Assembly (NCBI GenBank): GCA_965203565.1
Contig: OZ241896.1
Coordinates: forward strand, 3,885,504-3,949,503
DNA length: 64,000 nucleotides
Source: JAAXGX01 sp965203565
GTDB lineage: Bacteria > Acidobacteriota > Vicinamibacteria > Vicinamibacterales > UBA8438
Direction of reading: 5' to 3'
The notes below the pieces were generated by a model, which saw only the letters and a program-made list of their open reading frames with translations, was not told the DNA's origin and made no database searches. Made by a program: the position numbers and the translations under genes. This document shows, in pieces, positions 7,625 to 17,787 of the stretch (position 1 is the first letter of the stretch; the number at the start of each line of letters is the position of its first letter).

Positions 7625-9027
7625 CCGCTGCGGCCGGTGCGCCCGGAGCGGTCCGGTTCATGCTGACCGTCGGGGCGTGGTTCGTCGGGTTGTTCGGCCT
7701 GATGCGGATCGAGTGGGTGGAGCGGACGCTGCTGACGCCGTTCGCGCAGCTCCAGCAGCAGGTGGCGGATCGGCTCACCGGCGCCCCGTCCGGACTGGTC
7801 TACGCCGACGCGAGCTGCAGCGGGGGCGATCCGATGGCGCTCTGCGTGGGAGCGATCATGGCGTTCCCCGCCGCGCGGGCCGCGCGGCTGCGGGGCGCGG
7901 CGCTCGGGCTGGCGGCGATCACCGGACTGAACGTCGTCCGGCTCGGCTCCCTCTCGCTGGCGGCGGCCGATCCGGCGGCGCTCGATCTGCTGCACGTCTA
8001 CGTCTGGCCCGGCCTCCTGATCCTCGCCTCGGTCGCCTACGTCTACGGATGGATGCGCCGGCAGGGGCGCGACGGCGGGAACGCCGGGCGGGCCGCGGCG
8101 CCCGGCGGCGCGGCGCGGCGGTTCCTGCTGCTGGCGGCGGCCCTGGTAGCGGCCTACTTCGCCGCGGCGCCGATCTTCTACGACAGCCCGGCGGTGAACC
8201 GGATCGCCGGCCGGATCGCCGCGGCCGGCGGGGCGATCCTGACGGCGTCCGGCACGGCGGCGACCGTTTTCGGGCCGGTGATCCGGACCGCGCACGGCAG
8301 CTTCGTCGTCACGCAGGAGTGCGTCTTCACGCCGCTCATCCCGCTCTATCTGGCGGGCGTGCTGGCGGCGCCGTTCACCTGGCCGCGCCGCCTGATCGCG
8401 TTGGCGGCGACGCCCGCCGTCTTCTTCGCGCTCGGCGTCTCGCGGCTGCTGGTGCTGGCGGTCCCGGCCGCCGTCGTCGGGTCCCACGCGACGGCGATCC
8501 ACGCCTTCTCGCAGATGCTCGTGGCCGGGATTCTGGTGACGGCGGCGGCCGTCCGGACGGCCGCGGGCCTGCGCCGCGGCGCGGCGCGGGCCTGCGCCGC
8601 GATCGGGATCGGACTGGCCGCGGGCCTCGCCGCGGCCCCGGTGCTGGGCGGCGCGCTGGCGGCGGCGGCGGCCGGCATCCAGGCGTTCGCCGGGCACGCC
8701 GGCCACACGTTCGCCGACGGCCAGGGAGCGGCGGCGCTGCTGCCGGCGTTCCAGGTCGGCCTGTTCGCCGCGCTCTGGGCCGCCGCAGGGCGGATGATCC
8801 CGCGGCGACGGGCGGCGATCGGACTGGCCGGACTGGCCGTCGCGCAGGCGGCGCTCGGCGCGGCGGTCGGAGAGCTCGCCTGGCACAACGCCTTCAATCC
8901 TCACGTCGGCCTGATCCGGGCCTGGGCGATCGCGCTGCCGGTCGCGCTGCTGTGGGCGCTCGGGCGTCCCGTTTCGCAACCCGCCGCCGCGCCGGCCCGG
9001 GCGCGCCCGCTGCCCCAGCCCGGCTAG
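7621..9027 (+). CDS. Exosortase-like membrane protein with three tandem repeats
   Basis: A 468-residue multi-pass protein. The first repeat has an exosortase-type triad: Cys66 in ASCSGG, Arg107 in LNVVR and His125 in LLHVYVW. The second repeats it as Cys234 (QEC), Arg275 (VSR) and His294 (AIHAF). Cys-to-Arg spacing is 41 in both, and Arg-to-His is 18 and 19. A third repeat keeps only His428; Gly369 and residue 410 stand where Cys and Arg would be. Exosortases are Cys transpeptidase-like membrane enzymes that cut C-terminal sorting tails. Standard family members have one such core. The start GTG overlaps the methyltransferase stop. The repeat reading is mine, from spacing and motif order. Confidence 0.75.
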   Translation: MTAAAGAPGAVRFMLTVGAWFVGLFGLMRIEWVERTLLTPFAQLQQQVADRLTGAPSGLVYADASCSGGDPMALCVGAIMAFPAARAARLRGAALGLAAITGLNVVRLGSLSLAAADPAALDLLHVYVWPGLLILASVAYVYGWMRRQGRDGGNAGRAAAPGGAARRFLLLAAALVAAYFAAAPIFYDSPAVNRIAGRIAAAGGAILTASGTAATVFGPVIRTAHGSFVVTQECVFTPLIPLYLAGVLAAPFTWPRRLIALAATPAVFFALGVSRLLVLAVPAAVVGSHATAIHAFSQMLVAGILVTAAAVRTAAGLRRGAARACAAIGIGLAAGLAAAPVLGGALAAAAAGIQAFAGHAGHTFADGQGAAALLPAFQVGLFAALWAAAGRMIPRRRAAIGLAGLAVAQAALGAAVGELAWHNAFNPHVGLIRAWAIALPVALLWALGRPVSQPAAAPARARPLPQPG

Positions 9028-9036
9028 CCGGACGCC

Positions 9037-11043
9037 ATGCACGCCGTGCTGCCGCAAGCCGCCGGCCGGCGCGCCGCCGCCGCCTGCATGCTCGCCGTTG
9101 CGGCCAGCGCCGCACTGGCGGCGTGGTGGCAGGCGACGGGCCGCATCCGCGCGACCGGCGACGAGCCGCACTACCTGATCATCGCCGCGAGCGTGCTGCG
9201 CGACGGCGACCTCGATCTCCGCAACAACTACGAGCACGACGCCGAGACCGGCGAGATCTACGGCGTCATGCGTCCCCACGTCTGGCGAACCGACGCCGGC
9301 TGGCGGTCGTTCCACACACCCGGCCTGGGGTTGCTGCTCGCCGCGCCGTTCGGGCTCGGGGGTGTCTTCGGCGCGCGGGCGGCGCTCTGCCTGCTCGTCG
9401 GGGCCGGGCTCGGGTGGACGGTCTGGCGCTGGCTGGCCGCCCGGCTGCCGCCCGGCGACGCGGCGATAGCCACCGCCGGCCTGCTCGGCTGCCCGCCGGT
9501 GCTGTTCGGCGCCTCGCGCCTCTATCCGGATCTGCCGGGCGGCGTCGTGGCGGCCGCGATGCTGGTCTGGCTGCTGGCGGACCGGCGGCGGACGCGCGCC
9601 GGCTGGACCGGGTTCTGGCTCGGCGCAGCCGCTCTCTGCTGGCTGCACGTCAAGTTCGTAATCCCGGCGGCGGTGCTGGCGGTCTGGGCGGTCTGGCGGC
9701 TCCGGCCGGGCCGCCGCCTGCTGGCGGCCGCGGCGGCGCTGCTCGGCGCGGCCGGCGGCGCACTGGCGTGGCTGCAGGTCACCACGGCCGGACGGCTCCT
9801 CGGCGCCCGGCAGATCGCCGAGCTCTCCAGCGGCCTCGGGCAGGCGGCGGAGGCGCTGGCGGGACTCCACCTCGATCAGGCGCAGGGGATGTTCTTCCAG
9901 CAGCCGCTGCTGCTGCCCGGTCTCGCCGCGCTCGGCTGGATGGTTCGCCGGCGTCATCCGCTGACGCTCCCCTGGCTGCTGCTTTATCTGTCGCTCATCC
10001 TCCCGAACGCGCTGAACGGCTCGCGCTACGGCAGCGAGGACCCCGGCGGGGCGCCGGCCGGCCGGTTCGCCTGGTCCGCCATGTGGCTCTGGATCGTCCC
10101 GCTGGGGATCTGGATCGAAGCCGAAGGCGCGGCGGCCGCGCGCCGGGTGCGTCCGCTGGCGGCGGCGGCGGCGGCGTACCAGGCGGCGCTGGCGGTCCGC
10201 TGGCTGCCGTCGCCGACGGCGCTGCAACCGCTGGTCTCCGACTTGGTGTGGGAGCGCCACTCGCTTTTTCCCGTCGCCGCCCGCTACGCGTTGCCCAGCT
10301 TCTACTTCGGGGAGCCGGCGGTCTGGCTGACGTATCTCCCGAACGTCGTCTGGCTGGCGGCGGCGGCGCTGCTCGTTGCGACCGGGTGGACATGGCGCGC
10401 GGAGAAGGCGTGCGGCCGGCTGCGGGCGGTCTGGCTGACCGGCCTCGCGCTGGCGGCGCTGCTGCTGCCGGTGGCGCCGGCCGCCGACCGCCGGCGCGAG
10501 GAAGCGCTCGCCGGATCGGTGCTCGGCCGTCTGCCGCGCCGGTTCGAAGCGGAACGGATGGCGCCGGCCGCGTTCACTGCGCGCGCGGCGCGGCGCGACC
10601 CGAGCGCCAGCGACGGCGCGGCGCGCGCCAGCTCGCCGGCGCCGCCGGACGGCGTCGTCGTCTTCGGGCCGTACGTCGCGCTCGAACCGGGGCGGTACCG
10701 CGTCGAAACGGCGCTCCGCCTCCTGGAGCCGGCATCCGGGGGAGCGGCGGCCCGTTTCGACGTGGCGGCGTCACGAGGGCGGACGATCGTCGGGGCGATG
10801 GACGTCCCGGCCGCCCGGCTGCGCCAGGACCGGTGGAGCCGGGCCGCGATCACGTTCGAGACTCCGGACGCGCTTGAAGACGTCGAGTTCCGGGTGCACG
10901 CGAACCCGGCGGCGGCGATCCTGATCGACTACGTCGAACTGACGCCGGTGCTGCCGCGCCGGACGGTCACCGCGGCGACGGTCGCCACCGAGATCCGGGA
11001 ACCCACCCGGAAACCGATCGAGAATCGGGAGGATTGGCCATGA
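9037..11043 (+). CDS. GT-C-like integral membrane glycosyltransferase
   Basis: A 668-residue protein with many hydrophobic segments through about residue 490. An early loop carries GDEPHYLIIAASVLRDGD, the acidic first-loop signature seen in GT-C/GT39-like enzymes that use lipid-linked sugars. The C-terminal ~180 residues are soluble and beta-rich (GPYVALEPGRYRVE...), resembling a carbohydrate-binding-like sandwich. The gene lies 9 bases after the exosortase-like gene and its stop overlaps the next start, so it belongs to the same operon. Donor and acceptor are unknown. Confidence 0.65.
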   Translation: MHAVLPQAAGRRAAAACMLAVAASAALAAWWQATGRIRATGDEPHYLIIAASVLRDGDLDLRNNYEHDAETGEIYGVMRPHVWRTDAGWRSFHTPGLGLLLAAPFGLGGVFGARAALCLLVGAGLGWTVWRWLAARLPPGDAAIATAGLLGCPPVLFGASRLYPDLPGGVVAAAMLVWLLADRRRTRAGWTGFWLGAAALCWLHVKFVIPAAVLAVWAVWRLRPGRRLLAAAAALLGAAGGALAWLQVTTAGRLLGARQIAELSSGLGQAAEALAGLHLDQAQGMFFQQPLLLPGLAALGWMVRRRHPLTLPWLLLYLSLILPNALNGSRYGSEDPGGAPAGRFAWSAMWLWIVPLGIWIEAEGAAAARRVRPLAAAAAAYQAALAVRWLPSPTALQPLVSDLVWERHSLFPVAARYALPSFYFGEPAVWLTYLPNVVWLAAAALLVATGWTWRAEKACGRLRAVWLTGLALAALLLPVAPAADRRREEALAGSVLGRLPRRFEAERMAPAAFTARAARRDPSASDGAARASSPAPPDGVVVFGPYVALEPGRYRVETALRLLEPASGGAAARFDVAASRGRTIVGAMDVPAARLRQDRWSRAAITFETPDALEDVEFRVHANPAAAILIDYVELTPVLPRRTVTAATVATEIREPTRKPIENREDWP

Positions 11044-12959
11044 CTCTGCACGCTCCATCGCCCAGCGACGGCCGCGGCCTGCTGCGGACCGTCCAGGCAG
11101 GCATCTTCCTCGTGCTCCTGACCCCGTTCGTCGTCACCGACGTCTTCTTCCCGTTCGTCGTCGGCAAGGCGGTCTACGCCCGCGCGATCATCGAGATCAC
11201 CTTCGTGGCGTGGGTCGCGCTCGTGCTTCGCCATCCCCGGCGCCGGCCGGCGTGGTCGTGGACAGTGGCCGCCTTCGCCGTCTGGCTGCTCGCGTCCGGG
11301 CTCGCGGCGGCGTTCGGCGTCAGTCCCACGCGCAGCCTCTGGTCGACGTACGAGCGGATGCAGGGGGTGTTCGACCTCGCCCACTGGTTCGCGTTCACCG
11401 TCATGGCCGCCTCCGTGTTCAGGAGCGCCGCCGACTGGCGGCTGCTCTTCGGCGTCAACCTCGCGTGCAGCACCGTAGTCTGCCTGATCGGACTGGCTCA
11501 GCACTATCAGATAGTCCACGTCGACCTGATCTACTTCCCGATGGGACTCCGGATGCGGTCCACGCTCGGCAACCCGTCCTACGTAGGGGCGTACGCGATG
11601 GTCAACGCGCTCCTGGGCGCGGCGCTGTTCGTTCAGTCGCTGGGCCCGGCCGCCCGCCGCCGCCCGCGGCTCCGGTGGGTCAGGGACGCCTGGGCGATCA
11701 TGGTGCAGATCAACCTGTGGGGACTGTGGACGACCGGCTCCAGAGGCGCACTGACCGGCCTGGGCGCCGCGTCCCTGATCCTGATCGCGTACGGGACGTG
11801 GAAGCGCATGCGAGCCGCGTCATGGGCGGCGGGCGTCGCGCTTGCAGCCGCAGCCGCTCTCATCGTCGTCGCGCGAACGACGACGATCCTCGAGCCGGTC
11901 GTCGAGTCGAACCCCACGTTGCAGCGGCTGGCCGGCGCCGACAGGGAGGATTTCCCCATCCGGTCGCGCGTCATCGGCATCGACACGGGGCTGCGGGCGT
12001 TTCTGGACCGGCCGGTCCTCGGATGGGGTCCCGAGAACTTCATCGTCGGCTGGGGACGCCACATCGACGTCGATCTCCGAGACGGACCGATCCTCGCCAC
12101 TTACGACCATGCCCACAACAAGCCGGTCGAAGAACTGGCGACCAAGGGCGCTCTCGGACTGCTGTCGTACCTCGCCCTCTGGGGCGTCATGGCCCGCGTG
12201 ATCCTCCGGCGTCTGGCGCGGCTGTCGGGCTGCGACCGGATCGCGCTGTGCATCGTCGGCGCGGCGCTCGCCGCATACTTCGTCCAGAACCTCTTTCTGT
12301 TCGACAGTCCGGCGACGGTGATGCAGTTCTCCCTCCTCGTCGCGTTCGCCGCGGCGGTCGAAGCCTGGCGGCCCGCGTCAGGAGCCGCGCTGCGTTCGCC
12401 CGGCGCTGCGTTTCGACTCCCGCCGCGCTGGCGCCCATCCTTGCATCGTGCGGCCGGCCTGCCGGCGTCGACCGCCGGCGCGCACGCGCTGACCGCCGCC
12501 GCGGCCGTCCTGATGATCGCGGCGCTCGCCTTCGTAAACGTCCGGACGTACGCCGCCGCCGCCGCCCTGTCGGACGCCATGCGCACACCGCGTCCATGGT
12601 CGGACCGTCTGAACGACTTCACTCGGTCGATCGGCGGATTTCCCGGACTCGCCAACTATCCTCGCCTGTATCTCTGCGTGGCGGCGTCCGAAGCCATCGG
12701 CGACATGTCCGACGAAGAGTTCCGGCGCACGATCGACGTCGTGAAGGCGGAGGCCGGGCGCGGTCTGGCGCTGGAGCCGCAGAACTGGCAGTTCCAGGCC
12801 TTTCTGGCGGCTTTCCACCAGCTCGCCGCCGTGCGGGACCCGGCCCTCCTGGCGGACGCCAGGCGGCACGCCGACCGCGCGGCCGAGCTGGCGCCCGGCG
12901 CGCAACAGGTCGTGGAAGTCCTCCAGGAACAGGAGAGGCTCGAACGGGACGCGCGCTGA
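11040..12959 (+). CDS. O-antigen ligase-like (WaaL/Wzy_C) membrane protein
   Basis: A 639-residue membrane protein. It has the O-antigen ligase/polymerase pattern: STLGNPSYVGAYA, TGSRGAL, and a long loop before WGPENF with HAHN. The C-terminal ~110 residues are TPR-like (repeated Ala/Leu helices ending AELAPGAQQVVEVL). It is likely to join or polymerise glycan on a carrier at the outer face of the inner membrane. The ATG at 11040 has a GGGAGGA ribosome-binding site and overlaps the preceding stop by one codon. It is the last gene of the exosortase/glycan operon. Confidence 0.75.
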   Translation: MTLHAPSPSDGRGLLRTVQAGIFLVLLTPFVVTDVFFPFVVGKAVYARAIIEITFVAWVALVLRHPRRRPAWSWTVAAFAVWLLASGLAAAFGVSPTRSLWSTYERMQGVFDLAHWFAFTVMAASVFRSAADWRLLFGVNLACSTVVCLIGLAQHYQIVHVDLIYFPMGLRMRSTLGNPSYVGAYAMVNALLGAALFVQSLGPAARRRPRLRWVRDAWAIMVQINLWGLWTTGSRGALTGLGAASLILIAYGTWKRMRAASWAAGVALAAAAALIVVARTTTILEPVVESNPTLQRLAGADREDFPIRSRVIGIDTGLRAFLDRPVLGWGPENFIVGWGRHIDVDLRDGPILATYDHAHNKPVEELATKGALGLLSYLALWGVMARVILRRLARLSGCDRIALCIVGAALAAYFVQNLFLFDSPATVMQFSLLVAFAAAVEAWRPASGAALRSPGAAFRLPPRWRPSLHRAAGLPASTAGAHALTAAAAVLMIAALAFVNVRTYAAAAALSDAMRTPRPWSDRLNDFTRSIGGFPGLANYPRLYLCVAASEAIGDMSDEEFRRTIDVVKAEAGRGLALEPQNWQFQAFLAAFHQLAAVRDPALLADARRHADRAAELAPGAQQVVEVLQEQERLERDAR

Positions 12960-12964
12960 TCGGG

Positions 12965-13660
12965 TTACAGGCCGAGGACGAGCACGGCGGCGCCGCTCGC
13001 GGCGACGACGAGGCCGGCCGCCACGTCGGCGTGGCGGCGGAACGCGTCGGACCACTGTGCACCGATCCGGCCGCGCAGTTTCGCGGCAATGAACCGCGCA
13101 GCGTGGTGGCCGGCCGCCACCGCCGCCAGCATCACCGTAATCGTCAGCAGGCCGAAGACGCCGACTACGGCCGCAACGGCCGGCCAGTCGCGGGCGGCGC
13201 CGGGAACGACCATCAGCGGAATGAGCGGTTCGCACGGGCCGACGAGGAAGACGATGAAGAGCGCCCGCGGCGTCACCGGCGCGCCGGCGGCGGAGGCCGC
13301 GTGGAGGCGCCCGCCGCCGGCGCGGAGCTGACCAGCCCGCCAGACCGCGCGCGCGGCGTATGCGAGGCCGAAGCCGATCAGCAGCGCCGCCGCCAGTTCT
13401 CCGCGGGCCGCCTCGACCCGGAGGAGCGCATCGATCGCGAGACCGAGCCCGACGCCGGCGGCGCCGATGAGGACGGACGACGCGACGTGGCCGGCGCCGC
13501 AGGCTGCGGTCACCAGGAGGGTGCGCCGGAGCGTCCACCGCCGGGCGCGGCCGAGCGCCACGAAGGGGAGCGAGTGGTCGACGCCGAGCAGCGTGTGAAC
13601 GACGGCGAGCGCGGCGGCTCCTCCCAGGAGCAGCGTCGAGGAGTCGAGCGGATCGGGCAT
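12965..13660 (-). CDS. UreH/nickel-permease-like membrane protein
   Basis: A 231-residue protein with about six membrane segments. An H-x5-DH motif in the first helix (VHTLLGVDHSLPF) and a GAGHVASS in the second resemble the UreH-like transmembrane domain and, more distantly, the HX4DH of NiCoT nickel/cobalt transporters. PCEPLIPLM in a later helix is also typical. Nickel transport is inference, strengthened by larE, which makes a nickel cofactor, starting 43 bases away in the opposite direction. It is convergent with the O-antigen ligase gene (5-base gap). Confidence 0.6.
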   Translation of the reverse strand: MPDPLDSSTLLLGGAAALAVVHTLLGVDHSLPFVALGRARRWTLRRTLLVTAACGAGHVASSVLIGAAGVGLGLAIDALLRVEAARGELAAALLIGFGLAYAARAVWRAGQLRAGGGRLHAASAAGAPVTPRALFIVFLVGPCEPLIPLMVVPGAARDWPAVAAVVGVFGLLTITVMLAAVAAGHHAARFIAAKLRGRIGAQWSDAFRRHADVAAGLVVAASGAAVLVLGL

Positions 13661-13702
13661 TGCGCAAGTGCGAAACGCTACACTAACTCAATTCGTGATT
13701 CC

Positions 13703-14635
13703 ATGACGCCTCTCGACGCCAGGATCGCCCGTCTGCGGCGGCTGCTGGCCGGCCTCGACCGCGTCGTCGTCTGTTTCTCGGGCGGCGTCGATTCGAGCTA
13801 CCTGCTGGCGGAGGCGGTCGGCGTCCTCGGCGGCCGCGCCGTCGCGCTGACGGCCGTCTCGCCGAGCCTCGCCCCCGAAGAGGGCGCCGCCGCACGACGC
13901 CTGGCGGCGCGGCTCGGCGCGCCGCATCTGCTCGTCGACACCAGCGAGCTCGACGACCCGCGCTACGCGGCCAACCCGGTGAACCGGTGCTACTTCTGCA
14001 AGACGGAGGTGTACGGCCGGGCGGCGCGGGAGGCGTCCCGCCTGGGCATTCCCCACGTGCTGGACGGCTTCAACCTGGACGACCGGAGCGACTACCGCCC
14101 CGGCCGCCGGGCCGCGAACGAGCACGGGGTGCGCTCACCGCTCGACGAGCTGGGGTTCACGAAGGCGGACGTCCGGGAGGCCGCGCGCCAACTGGATCTG
14201 CCGGTCTGGAACAAACCGGCTCTCGCGTGCCTCTCGAGCCGTTTCCCGTACGGGACGGCGATCACCCCGGAGCGGCTCGCGCGGGTGGCCGCCTGCGAGC
14301 GGACGCTCCGCGAACGCGGGTTCGCCGTCTGCCGCGTCCGGTGCTTCGGGACACGGGCGCGGATAGAAGTCGCGCCGGAGGAGATCGCGCGGCTCCGCGA
14401 CCCGGCGCTCCTGGCCGACGTCACCGCCCGCTTCAGAGCCGCGGGATTCGATGAGGTGGAGATCGATCCGGAAGGCTACCGCCGAGGCGCGTTGAACGCA
14501 CTCGCTCCGCATGACGCGGGGAGGACCGTCGCGACGCCGGCCGCGCAAGCCGCCGGAACCGCCAGCGCTAGCAGCCCGTGGTGGAATCCCCGCGTCGCGC
14601 CGAGAGCGGTGAGGCGCCCGCCTGACAAGGCGTGA
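13703..14635 (+). CDS. larE: LarE-like ATP-dependent sacrificial sulfur transferase
   Basis: A 310-residue member of the LarE family, which donates sulfur to the pyridinium dicarboxylate precursor of the nickel-pincer cofactor of lactate racemase-type enzymes. The PP-loop SGGVDSS lies at residues 26-32. The conserved NPxNRCYFCKTE (Cys96, Cys99) and ALACLSSRFPYG motifs are present. No larA, larB or larC lies in the window. The final ~20 residues, from about codon 290, are read from an inserted repeat element, which also supplies the stop. The native protein would have ended differently, beyond the conserved core. Confidence 0.88.
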   Translation: MTPLDARIARLRRLLAGLDRVVVCFSGGVDSSYLLAEAVGVLGGRAVALTAVSPSLAPEEGAAARRLAARLGAPHLLVDTSELDDPRYAANPVNRCYFCKTEVYGRAAREASRLGIPHVLDGFNLDDRSDYRPGRRAANEHGVRSPLDELGFTKADVREAARQLDLPVWNKPALACLSSRFPYGTAITPERLARVAACERTLRERGFAVCRVRCFGTRARIEVAPEEIARLRDPALLADVTARFRAAGFDEVEIDPEGYRRGALNALAPHDAGRTVATPAAQAAGTASASSPWWNPRVAPRAVRRPPDKA

Positions 14636-14730
14636 GGAGGGCGCATATTGGGCATACGCAACCGACGAACAACGCAGTCAGGCGGGATGCATCGCCGCTC
14701 GAATGCAGCGGGGACTTTCGCCACGGGCTG
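14572..14730 (+). mobile_element. MITE-like palindromic element, copy A
   Basis: A 159-bp element with imperfect terminal inverted repeats of about 22 bp (CAGCCCGTGGTGGAA... / ...CCACGGGCTG). Inner arms (CCCGCCTGAC / GTCAGGCGGG) make the whole element one hairpin with a ~50-nt loop. It is flanked by a perfect CTAG direct repeat (14568-14571 and 14731-14734), the target duplication. It lies between larE, which reads into it, and the M16 gene; the right-hand CTAG contains the M16 stop codon. It encodes no transposase. Confidence 0.85.
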
Positions 14731-16249
14731 CTAGCCGGCCGGCGCCGCGCGGAACATTTCCTCGACCGGCGCAATCCGGACCCGGTCCGGGTTGACCGGT
14801 ATGCGGTACGACGCGATCTCTTCGTCCTCCGCCCGGACCGCGTCGCTGACGGTCATGTCGTACGTGGGCGGCGACGGCTCGTTCGCCAACAGCCGCTCGA
14901 CGAACGCTTCCGCGTCCGTGGTCACGACGCCGACGGCCAGATCGCCGTACCGCAGGTGACGGCGGACCGCTTCGTTCACGTCGTCGACCGTCAGGCGCTC
15001 CATCCACAACCGGATTTCATCGACCAGGCAGCCGGTCCGATAGAACCGGGCGTCCATCAGGTACCCGAGCCGGCGGTCGGCCGTCTGCACGTACAGCTTC
15101 GAGTAGTTGACGAGGAAGTCCCGCGTCGCCTCGAAATCTTCGGCGCTCAGGCCCTCGTCGACCAGGATCCGCAGTTCGCGAAGCGCCTGCCGCAGGGCGA
15201 AGTGCGCGTTGTGGTGAGGCGTCGGCCGGATCCAGATGCTGAAGAACTGCCGCCGCCGCGGAATGTTCGGGACGGGAAACCGGGAGCCGCCCGCCTGAAT
15301 GAAGTTCTCGATGTACGAATAGTCGCCGTAGTTGAGGCCGCGGGCGCCGCGCATCCTGTTCATCAGCACCCCGTTGAACGTCCGGTGCTCCCCGAAGTAC
15401 GAGTTGGCGACGAGCAGCGCGTAGAAGTCCCTGTCGGCCCGCGTGACGTCGATCGGGAAACCGATGGAGATGGCGGTCGCGATCGCCTGCTTGTCGACCA
15501 CGAGCAGCTCCACGCCGTCGAGCTCCCGGGGCCGGGGCGGCGGGGCGGGATCGGGATCGCCCGGCGGAAGCCGCTCCGCCAGATCGGCCTCCACCTGCTG
15601 CAGGAAACCCGGCGGGTACCCGCCGGCGACGCCGACGAGCACGTTGTCCCGGGTGTACCGGCGCGCGTGGAAGTCGCGCACGTCGTCGAGCGTGACGGCG
15701 TCGAGGCCGAGCTCGGAGCCCGCCGCGGGAGCCTCGTACGGATGGCCGCGATACAGGAGCGCGTTGAGCGCCTGTTTGCCGAGCTCCTCGTCGTCGGCGC
15801 CGCGGAGAGTTGCGGTCACGTGGTTCCTGAGGCGCTCCCGGTTGCGTTCGAAGTCGACCGGGTCGAAACGCGGCGTCACGATCAGGTCGCGGACGATGCC
15901 GTAGAACGGCTCCAGGTAGTCGCGGGGCGCGCTTCCGACGATCGTCGTCACCTCCTTGTCGAACTGCGCCGAGATCGAGGCCGACCACGGGTAGAGCGTA
16001 CGGGTCAGCTCGTCGAATCCGAGCGTCCGGGAGCCGCCCCGCCCGATCATCGACGCCGTCAGGGCGTTCAGCCCGTTCTTGCCGGCGGGATCGTCGATAG
16101 AACCGGTCCGGAAGGCGATCCGCAGGTTGACGATCGGCGAGTCCGGCGACCGCAGGCCGATGCCGGTGGACGACGCTTCCTCGTACGGCCTCTCGGCGCA
16201 ACTTGACCCGGCCAGCCAGAGCGCGGCGACGGCTGCGGCGCGCGGCGAT

Positions 16250-16257
<8 letters not shown>
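14731..16257 (-). CDS. M16-family peptidase-like lipoprotein, non-catalytic partner
   Basis: A 508-residue M16 (insulinase-like) protein with a lipoprotein signal (LAGSSC). It has the two-domain M16 architecture but lacks HxxEH at the expected site: the sequence runs AGKNGLNALTASMIGRG. It is therefore the structural partner of the upstream catalytic M16 gene, as in PqqF/MPP-type heterodimers. It overlaps that gene by 8 bases. Its stop codon lies inside the CTAG duplication made by MITE copy A, so the insertion happened exactly at the end of this gene. Confidence 0.85.
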
Positions 16258-17593
<1,336 letters not shown>

Positions 17594-17787
17594 GCGCTCC
17601 CGTCCTGTGGAATCTTACTACCGCGGCGCCGATCGGGCTGCCCGTATTCTGGATGGGACACCACCGGCCTGCAAATGCGACAGTCTGACAGCCCGTGCAG
17701 GCGATTGGAAAGGCGCGCCGGCTTGGCATGAATCATGCTTGAAGAATTGAACAAGAAGAACAAGCGAGGCAACTACAGGAGTCGATC

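Noticed and set aside
7570..10260. Long minus-strand frame over the exosortase-like and GT-C genes
   Set aside because: Low-complexity Arg/Gln/Gly composition; the plus-strand genes have clear motifs and coupled starts.
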